Source: Homarus americanus
Lineage: Eukaryota > Arthropoda > Malacostraca > Decapoda > Nephropidae
Assembly: GCF_018991925.1 (NCBI RefSeq)
Contig: NW_024724219.1
Coordinates: 37,501 to 101,500 of the forward strand
Direction: 5' to 3'
DNA: 64,000 bases
The notes under the pieces were generated by a model. It saw only the letters and a list, made by a program, of their open reading frames with translations, searched no databases and was not told the DNA's origin. A program made the position numbers and the translations under genes. Below are positions 56,835 through 64,000 of this stretch, in pieces; within the stretch, counting starts at the first letter, position 1; every line of letters starts with the position of its first letter.

Positions 56835-57965
56835 GGGGCTCCAGAAACGGCCGGGGGTAGGGAGGAGCCCATGGTGTGTGTGGGGGTCAGGGGGTGGGAG
56901 GAGCCCATGGTGTGAGGGGCTGGGGGTGGAGGAGCCCATGGTGTTGGGGGGGCAGGGGGCAGGGAGGGAGCCCATGGTGTGAGGGGGCTGGGGCAGGGAG
57001 AGCCTATGGTGAGAGGGCGGGGTACAGGAGGAGCCCATGGGAGGGGGCTGGGGCAGGGAGGAGCCCATGGTGTGAGGGGCGCCGGGGTGCAGGGAGGAGC
57101 CCATGGTGTGAGGGGGGGGGGGTACAGGGAGGAGTGGTGTGGGGGGCGGGGGGGTGCAGGGAGGAGCCCATGGTGTGAGGAGGCCGGGGGGCAGGGAGGA
57201 GCCTCGGTGTGAGGGGCTGGGGTGCAGGGAGGAGCCCATGGTGTGAGGGTGCCGTGCAGGAGGAGCCTACAGGAGGGGGGCTGGGGTGCAGGGAGGAGCC
57301 CATGGTGTGGGGGGCCGGGGGCAGGGAGGAGCCCATGGTGTGAGGGGCTGGGGTGCAGGGAGGAGCCCATGGTGTGAGGGGCCGGGGTTGCAGGGAGAGT
57401 CCATGGTGAGGGGGGCTGGGGTGCAGGGAGGAGCCTATGGTGAGAGGGCCGGGGCAGGGAGGAGCCCATGGTGTGAGGGGGGCTGGGGTGCAGGGGAGCC
57501 ATGTGGGGGCTGGGGCAGGAGGAGCCCATGGTGTGGAGGGGGCAGAGGAGCCCATGGTGGGGGGCCGGGGTAGGGGAGGATTACATGGTGTGGGGGGCTG
57601 GGGTGCAGAGGAGCCCATGTAGGGGGGGGTAGGAGGAGCCCATGGTGAGGGGGGCTGGGCAGGGAGGAGCCCATGGTGTGAGGGGGCTGGGGCAGGGAGG
57701 AGCCTACATGGTGGGGGCTGGGGTGCAGGGAGGAGCCCATGGTGTGGGGGGCCGGGGCAGGGAGGAGCCCATGGTGTGAGGGGCCGGGGCAGGGAGGGCC
57801 CATGGTGAGGGGCCGGTGCAGGGAGGAGCCCATGGTGAGGGGGTGCAGGGAGGAGCCCAGGTGGAGGCCGGGGGTGCAGGAGGAGCCCACAGTGAGGCTG
57901 GGGCAGGAGGGCCATGGTGTGGGGGGCTGGGGCAGGGAGAGCCCATGGTGTGAGGGGCTGGGAAA
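56835..57965. repeat. 35-bp G-rich minisatellite
   Basis: About 33 copies of a 31-36 bp unit with core GCAGGGAGGAGCCCATGGTG followed by TGAGGGGCTGGGGT. G-run lengths vary. The plus strand is rich in G3-G8 runs. Confidence 0.95.
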
Positions 57966-58157
57966 TGCCTGTCAGAGGAAGGAATGGCAACCATTGAGCT
58001 GACTAATGCAGGTACAATGGAGGATAGAGTGGTCCAGCCGCTGGGTATCGACATCTCTCCTTGACCTGACTTGACCTAGCAGCTGACGTCATCGGGGTCA
58101 GGCAGCGAGCCGTGTCAACCCTCCAGATGGGATCACTGTCATTTGTTCCAGGCGAGG

Positions 58158-58158
<1 letters not shown>

Positions 58159-58197
<39 letters not shown>
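58159..58197. repeat. (GT)n microsatellite
   Basis: About 19 GT units. Confidence 0.97.
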
Positions 58198-58199
<2 letters not shown>

Positions 58200-58261
58200 C
58201 ACCCTCTCACTGGTACTTTGGTGATACCAAGTGGAGGAGAGAACAAAATATCCTCTACTCC

Positions 58262-58515
58262 CGAGGTCGTTATTGTGGTAGTCGTTGTCGTTATTGTGGT
58301 AGTCGTTGTCGTTATTGTGGTAGTCGTTATCGTTATTGTGGTAGTCGTTGTCTTTATTGTGGTAGTCGTTGTTGTTATTGTAGTCGTTGTCGTTATTGTG
58401 GTAGTCGTTGTTGTTATTGTGGTAGTCGTTGTCGTTATTGGTGGTAGTCGTTGTCGTTATTGTAGATCGTTGTCGTTATTGTGGTAGTCGTTGTTATTGT
58501 AGTTGTTGTTGTAGT
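58262..58515. repeat. 15-bp minisatellite
   Basis: About 16 copies of GTCGTTATTGTGGTA, with TTGTTATT and TTGTCTTT variants. It ends at the non-LTR tail. Confidence 0.95.
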
Positions 58516-58516
58516 C

Positions 58517-58690
58517 GAATTGAATTTTTGAATTTTGAATTTTGCCGCAGACAACAGCTAGTTTCTTGTGCACCCATACTCGTTTGTAGAGCTGTAGTGC
58601 CAAAAGGATTACAGTGTTTATCAGACCCCAGTGGTCATGTCATTGTGGTGTTGATTGTTACAGAGTCATGCTTACAGTGTAGCTGTAGTT
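58517..58690 (-). mobile_element. 3' tail of the same non-LTR family, third copy
   Basis: On the minus strand it contains CTTTTGGCACTACAG, ACGAGTATGGGTGCACAA and GAAACTAGCTGTTGTC, a diverged match to the tails at 8.8 and 15.9 kb. It ends in an A/T-rich tail (AAAATTCAAAATTCAAAAA). Similarity to the 8.8-kb copy extends to about 58690, so this copy keeps more 3' UTR. Confidence 0.7.
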
Positions 58691-58864
58691 TTGGTCACTA
58701 TAAGATATGTAATGCTGTAATTAAACCCATCAGTCGGTTAATTACTGTGACGTCATGGTGTCTGAGGGTTGGCGACCACGGCCCTCCTCTCTAAACCTCT
58801 CCATCAAAAAGGAAAATATTGATTTGTATAACCTGACATTTACACAAAGAATTGAGAGTTATAG

Positions 58865-60095
58865 CATTAGCAGGTACCGGTATGGCCAACACAACAAGAG
58901 GTACCGGTATGGCCAGCACAGCAAGAGGTACCGGTATGGCCAGCACAGCAAGAGGTGACCGTATGGCCAGCACAGCAAGAGGTACCGGTATGGCCAGCAT
59001 AGCTAAGAGGTACCGGTATGGCCAACACAACAAGAGGTACCGGTATGGCCAGCACAACAAGAGGTACCAGGCGGCTGGCACAGCAAGAGGTACCGGTATG
59101 GCCAGCACAGCAAGAGGTACCGGTATGGCCAGCACAACAAGAGGTCGGTATGGCCATCAAACAAGTAGTCCGGTATGACCAACACCAAGAGGTACTGGTA
59201 TGGCCAACACAAGAGGTACCGGTATGGCTAACACAACAAGAGGTACTGGTATACAGCACAACAAGAGGTACCGGTATGGCTAACACAAGAGGTACCGGTA
59301 TGGCTAACACAAGAGGTACCGGTATGCCAGTAACAACAAGAGGTGCCCGGTATGGCCATCAACAAGAAGTACCGGTATGACCACCAACAAGAGGTACTGG
59401 TATGGCCAACACAACAAGAAGTACCGGTATGACCAACACAACAAGAGGTACCGTACATCAAACAAGAATGGTATGACTAACAACAAGAGGTACCGGTATG
59501 CAGCACAACAAGAGGTACCGGTATGGCCATCACAACAAGAAGTGGTATGACCAACACAACAAGAGGTACTGGTATGGCCAACACAACAAGAGGTACCAGG
59601 TACAACACAACAAGAAGTACCGGTATGATTAACACAACAAGAGGTACTGGTATGGCCAACACAACAAGAGGTACTGGTATGGCTATCACAACAAGAGTAC
59701 CGGTATGACCAACACAACAAGAGGTACTGGTATGGCTAACACAACAAGAGGTACTGGTATACAACACAACAAGAAGTACCGGTATGACAACACAAGAGGT
59801 ACTGGTATGGCAACACAAGAAGTACCGGTGACAACACAACAAGAAGTACCGGTATGACCAACACAACAAGAGGTACTGGTATGGCCAACACAACAAGAAG
59901 TACCGGTATGACCAACACAACAAGAAGTACCGGTGACTAACACAACAAGAGGTACTGGTATGGCTAACACAACAAGAAGTACCGTATGACCAACAAGAGG
60001 TACTGGTATGGCCAACACAACAAGAAGTACCGGTATGACCAACACAACAAGAGGTACCGGTATGGCCAACACAGCAAGAGGTACCGGTATGGCCA
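58865..60095. repeat. 27-bp minisatellite, array 1
   Basis: About 46 copies of a 27-bp unit with core GGTACCGGTATGGCCAACAC then AACAAGA. Each unit holds the 8-bp palindrome TACCGGTA. The left units favour AGCACAGC and the right ones AACACAAC. It is immediately preceded by GAATTGAGAGTTATAGCATT. Confidence 0.96.
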
Positions 60096-60281
60096 ACACG
60101 AATGTAGGAAAAAATGGCACAGAAAAAATGGCACCGGAAGAAAAGGCATAATCATCAGACTAGAAAAAAATGGCACATTAATTTTTATTAACCTGTTTTC
60201 GCTAAAATTTTATAACGTTTATTACTGAAACTTACCTAGAGTTGTATCAACGTCATAACATAAAACATTTATTACCTTTAA

Positions 60282-60527
60282 CTAAAACAATCTACCGCAT
60301 GTTAGTTGCATATTCGTACATAAATGACTTACTAAATTAAAAATGTCACTTTGCATATTATTATTTAAGATTTCCAACGATTTATAGCCAGCGCCTTGCA
60401 CAAACTCTTGGACTGACTTGTGACCAGCTTGGCGGTCCTGACAGAGGGTCTTCAGCCTTGTCTGGAGGCTCTTGTAAACTCGTTTTTGGTGCTTCCTGGG
60501 TTGCTCACCACGAAGAATTGAGAGTTA
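60282..60527 (-). CDS. Candidate terminal exon with poly(A) signal (tentative)
   Basis: On the minus strand a frame runs open for about 80 codons from a TAA near 60528 to a TAG at 60282-60284. It lies in non-repetitive sequence and reads HQKRVYKSLQTRLKTLCQ and QEFVQGAGYKSLEIL in part. The AATAAA signal lies at 60268-60273, just after the stop, and a second near 60217. A pyrimidine-containing stretch and AG (CAACCCAG at about 60498) could be a splice acceptor, which would make the 27-bp array at 60.5-60.9 kb intronic. It has no initiator ATG at its start. The protein family is not recognised, and it may instead be a transposon fragment. Confidence 0.3.
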
Positions 60528-60535
60528 TAGCATTA

Positions 60536-60900
60536 GCAAGTACCGGTATGGCCAGCACAGCAAGAGGTACCGGTATGGCTGGAACAAGAGGTGTACCGGT
60601 ATAATAACACAACAAGAGGTACCGGTATGGCCAGCACAAATAAGAGGTACCGGTATGGCTAACACAACGAGAGGTACCGGTATGGCAACACAACGAGAGG
60701 TACCGGTATAGCCAGCACAACAAGAGGTGTCGGTATGGCTAGCACAACCAGGAGGTACCGGTATGCAAACAACAAGAGGTACCGGTATGGCTACAACACA
60801 ACGAGAGGTACCGTATTACAGCACAAGAGGTACCGGTATGGTATCACAACAAGAACTACCGGTATGCAGCACAACAGGTACCGGTATAGGCCAGCACAAA
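60536..60900. repeat. 27-bp minisatellite, array 2
   Basis: About 13 copies of the same GGTACCGGTATGG unit, more diverged than array 1. It is preceded by the same flank, GAATTGAGAGTTATAGCATT, so the junction itself is duplicated. Confidence 0.94.
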
Positions 60901-60904
60901 GACA

Positions 60905-61085
60905 GAACCAGACAATGTATGGAGTCGTTAGAATTAGTTAGATACAGACACATCTGGCAAGTTGTTACGCTGTACCCATACCGGAACACTCAGCATGTAA
61001 ACTTTGTGATAAACCTTAAAGCATAGCAGCGTTCAGCGATAAAATGTGACTTTATCGAACACTTTTATCACTAGACGTATTTTTT
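60905..61085 (+). mobile_element. Non-LTR pol C-terminal fragment, fourth family copy
   Basis: On the plus strand RYRHIWQVV, then after a frame change HSACKLCDKP, then KCDFIEHF correspond in order to GYKHLWQYV, KTKCKVCGQ and DCVKIEPF in the minus-strand element at 9.1-9.4 kb. It is broken by frameshifts and an in-frame stop. It begins directly at the end of the 27-bp array. Confidence 0.55.
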
Positions 61086-61239
61086 TAATGAACTCTGTAA
61101 CTGATTCATTGAGTTTCTGATGTCATCTATATATCTTCTGAAATGACGCTTTCCTTTCACCCATGAGAGAGAGAGGAAGGAATGGCCAGAGGGAGGGATG
61201 ATAATGCATATTTCTTGTCCACCTCAATTTTGGTAACAC
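61086..61239. other. Unique sequence
   Basis: No gene recognised. It contains a short GAGAGAGAGG patch. Confidence 0.4.
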
Positions 61240-61460
61240 TGGCGTACTCTCCCTCTCCCTCTTCTCCCTTCCTCCCCAACCCCTTCCTCCCTTCTCCTTT
61301 CCTCCCCTATCCTCCCCCTTCTCCATCCCGATTCTCCCTATCTCCTCATTCTCTCTCTCCTGCTTGCCCCTCCTTCCTCTTTTCTTTCTCCTCTCACCCT
61401 TCCTTCCTTCCTTTCACTTTCCTCTCTTTCCTTCCTCCTTCCCCTCTCCTCCTGCCACTG
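61240..61460. repeat. Pyrimidine-rich region
   Basis: CCTTCTCCTTTCCTCC-type sequence. It is followed at 61495-61595 by a purine-rich GGAAGGAGGGA patch, giving a strand switch in composition. Confidence 0.85.
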
Positions 61461-61735
61461 CCACACACCTCATAAATTAGTCCTGAGTACCTGAAGGGAG
61501 GAAGGGAGGTATGGGAGGAGGGAAGGAAGGAGGGAGGGACGAAGGAGGTAAGAAGGAGGGAAAGAGAGGAGAGAAAGGAGGAGGAGGGAGGAAAGAAATC
61601 GTCTTACTGAAGTTCCGACATAAAACGATGGATTCTCAAATATTCTAAGGTAATAATATCCTCATAAATATACAGACAAAAACAACATTGATCTGAATTC
61701 CTTTAAACACGATAAATATTGACAGTGACCGTCAC

Positions 61736-61736
<1 letters not shown>

Positions 61737-61793
<57 letters not shown>
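61737..61793. repeat. (GT)n microsatellite
   Basis: About 28 GT units. Confidence 0.98.
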
Positions 61794-61794
<1 letters not shown>

Positions 61795-62204
61795 CGACCA
61801 TCCTGGCGTAGGGGTAACACTAGTGGTCAGGAGACGCATTTGACCATCTTTGGGGAGAGGAGACAGGGGAGTGAGGGAAGAGAGATGGGAAGGGAATGAC
61901 CGGGGGGTCAGCTGGGGAGAGTGAACAGGGTAGGTGGGTGGGCAGGCAGGCAGGAAGAAGGGTGAGAAGGGGGGATAGATAAGGGGAGAGGACAATAGGA
62001 GGGTAAGAAGGGAAGGGTAGAAAGGGAGGGAAGGGGGGATGGGAGGCCTCAGCTGTTCTTGGAGACAGTTTTATCTGAAGCCTACGACTCGTGGCTCTCT
62101 CCTTTAAAAACTAATCACAAGTACAGAATGTTGGAGGAGGGGGTGGAAGAGGAGGAGGGAGGAGAATGGTGAAACAATTAGCATTAAGTGGTCTCCATTA
62201 CCTA
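61794..62204. other. Unique and purine-rich sequence
   Basis: No gene recognised. 61850-62045 is G/A-rich (GGGAAGAGAG, GGGTAGAAAGG). Confidence 0.45.
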
Positions 62205-62412
62205 ATGGCTGCCCTCCTTCCTCCCTCCTCTTTTCTTTCTTTCTTCCTCCCCTCCTCCCTCCCTCCTCCTCCTTCCCTCCCTCCCTCCCTCCCTTCTTCC
62301 CTTCTTCCCTTTCCTCTTTCTCTCTTATTTTATCTCCTTTACTGTCCTCCCTCCTCCACCTATCTTTCTCTTTTTTTCTTCCCTCTTTATCTCCCATCTT
62401 TTTCTCTCTCCT
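62205..62412. repeat. Pyrimidine-rich region
   Basis: CCTTCCTCCCTCC-type sequence including (CCCT)n at 62274-62295. Confidence 0.85.
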
Positions 62413-62888
62413 AATCTACTATAGCAACATTTCAAAGACTCGGGTGAATCGTTGTCAGTGTTCAAAGACTGAACACTGACTTAGGTTTAATGCACAAACT
62501 GTGTGTGTAGGCCTGCACTATCTCAGTTAAAATTCATGTAGGCAGGGAGAGGGGGGTGAGGGAGGTGAAGGTGAAGGGTGAGGGGGTGAGGTGAGGTGAG
62601 GGGGTGGGGGTGAAGGGTGAGGGGGGTGAAGGGTGAGGAGGTGAGGGTGACAGATGAGAGGTGAGGAAGGGGGTGAGTAAAGTTGACCCTCCATATAATT
62701 TGCTAAGAGACTCAAGTGTTACTGCGTTGAGGGTCAGACTTAACAGACAGAAAAACACAGACAGAAGAGAAACAAACAGTAGTACAGACAGACAGACAGA
62801 CACAAACATTAACTGCACGACTGTCTTGAATCACCTTAAGAAAATCCTAAGGCTGCTTTAGTTCGCTCAATGTCCGCCTTCTCTGCTG

Positions 62889-62891
<3 letters not shown>
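62413..62891. other. Unique sequence with a G-rich patch
   Basis: 62545-62690 is GGTGAGGGGGTGAGG-type G-rich repeat, and the rest is unique with no recognised gene. A short (GACA)n lies at about 62787-62802. Confidence 0.5.
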
Positions 62892-62978
<87 letters not shown>

Positions 62979-63019
62979 TTACGCTGTTTTATGCTCAATG
63001 ATACACAATAAATGACTTC

Positions 63020-63050
<31 letters not shown>
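62892..63050. repeat. (GT)n facing (CA)n
   Basis: (GT)n at 62892-62977, about 45 bases of AT-rich sequence, then (CA)n at 63023-63050. The two can pair as a hairpin stem of up to 28 bp. Confidence 0.95.
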
Positions 63051-63159
63051 TATAGGTATAACATTGGCCCCACAAAAGCTGGTGTCTACATTGTGTTCTC
63101 TGGCCAGCTGGTTTATGGTAATATTCACCATTGACAACACCTGAAAGATTGCTGAGGTC

Positions 63160-63400
63160 GGTAGATGGTGTTATGGTGTAGTGATCTTATGGTGTTGTGG
63201 TGCTATGGTGTAGTGGTGTTATAATGTAGTGGTGTTGTGGTGTTGTGGTGTTAGTGTTGTTGTGGTGTTGTTGTGTTTGTGGTGTTATGGTGTTGTGGTA
63301 TTGTGATGATGTTATGGTTTATTGGTGTTGTGATACTGTTGTGTTGTGGTGTTGTGGTATTATGATGGTGTGATGGTGTTGTGAGGGTGTTGTGTTGTGG
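63160..63400. repeat. GTTGTGGTGTTATGGTGTTG-type degenerate repeat
   Basis: Irregular 9-17 bp GTTRTGGT units. Confidence 0.88.
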
Positions 63401-63489
63401 GCCAGAGGTACTCCTCTTCATATGCAGTAAACTCACTTAGATGGATCGTCCACCACCTCGGATTGTGGGCTGCTTCTTGTGTGACCTGG

Positions 63490-64000
63490 TGACTCACAGC
63501 TGGGTGGTGGTGGTGACTCACAGCTGGTGGTGGTGGTGACTCACAGCTGGTGGTGTGGTGGTGACTCTCGCTGGTGGTGGTGGTGACTCACGCTGGTGGT
63601 GGTGGTGACTCACAGCTGGTGGTGGTGGTGGTGACTCACAGCTGGTGGTGGTGTTGACTCACAGCTGGTGGTGGTGGTGACTCACAGCTGGTGGTGGTGG
63701 TGGTGGCTCCAGCTGGTGGTGGTGGTGACTCAGCTGGTGGTGACTCACAGTTGGTGGGGTGGTGACTCATGCAGTTGCTGGTGGTGCAGACTCACAGCTG
63801 GTGGAGGTAGGATCACTGCTGGTGGGGGTGTGGACTGGCTGGTGGTGGTGGTGGTGACTCACAGCTGGTGGTGGTGGTGACTCACAGCTGGTGGTGGTGA
63901 CACAGCTGGTGGTGGTGGTGGTGACTCACAGCTGGTGGTGGTGGTGACTCACAGCTGATGGTGGTGGTGACTCACAGCTGATGGTGGTGTGACTCACAGA
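63490..64000. repeat. 23-bp minisatellite running off the right edge
   Basis: About 20 copies of GTGACTCACAGCTGGTGGTG plus a variable number of GGT. Each unit holds CAGCTG (E-box palindrome) and TGACTCA (AP-1-like palindrome). The array continues past the window. Confidence 0.95.

Noticed and set aside
58791..60120. Minus-strand Val/Pro/Leu and Cys-rich frames
   Set aside because: They are reading-frame products of the 27-bp array, and several overlap in different frames.
61799..61862. tRNA-like stretch GGCGTAGGGGTAACACTAGT
   Set aside because: There is weak A-box similarity, but no B box at the proper distance and no acceptor stem pairing.

Overview
The window looks like intergenic or intronic DNA from a decapod crustacean, probably a crab-like species. 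This is inferred from composition, not from any host gene. The signs are very long (GT)n, (CT)n and (TACA)n microsatellites, dozens of minisatellites with 15-61 bp units, two interstitial blocks of the arthropod telomere motif TTAGG, and degraded metazoan retroelements. By my own summing of the listed intervals, roughly 60 percent of the window is tandem repeat or low-complexity sequence. No complete host protein gene, rRNA, functional tRNA or CRISPR array was recognised. Nearly all long open frames are repeat arrays read as protein.

Layout. 0-8.8 kb holds a 52-bp hairpin-capable repeat, pogo/Tigger-like motifs, a 2-kb 16-bp array, a tRNA-derived SINE head beside (TACA)n, a 1.8-kb 36-bp array and 1.8 kb of polypyrimidine. 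8.8-10.3 kb holds the 3' part of a non-LTR retrotransposon (broken RNase H plus a Cys/His knuckle) on the minus strand. 10.5-29.5 kb is a mosaic of short arrays, one TTAGG block, a second non-LTR tail and a second SINE. 29.7-40.35 kb is dominated by three large arrays (31, 20 and 25 bp). 40.4-42 kb is an 18-bp array split by a remnant of a Ty3/Gypsy 3' end (RNase H piece plus a candidate 250-bp LTR). 44.5-48.6 kb is a decayed Ty3/Gypsy element on the minus strand: candidate LTR, gag, protease, then integrase directly after protease. 48.7-64 kb is again arrays, with a second TTAGG block, two more non-LTR fragments, a duplicated 27-bp minisatellite and two weak exon candidates.

Working parts. 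Only the retroelement pieces form recognisable systems. In the 44.5-48.6 kb element, protease is followed by integrase with no reverse transcriptase between them. That is the Ty1/copia-like domain order known in the Gmr1-like group of Ty3/Gypsy elements. The separate 41-kb remnant has RNase H followed directly by an LTR-like end, which fits the same order. Both are inactive as seen here, with stops, frameshifts and truncations. The most interesting tandem-repeat observations are minisatellite families that recur at separate sites: a 21/22-bp family at 16.2 and 54.4-55.1 kb, and a 27-bp family with identical flanks at 58.9 and 60.5 kb.
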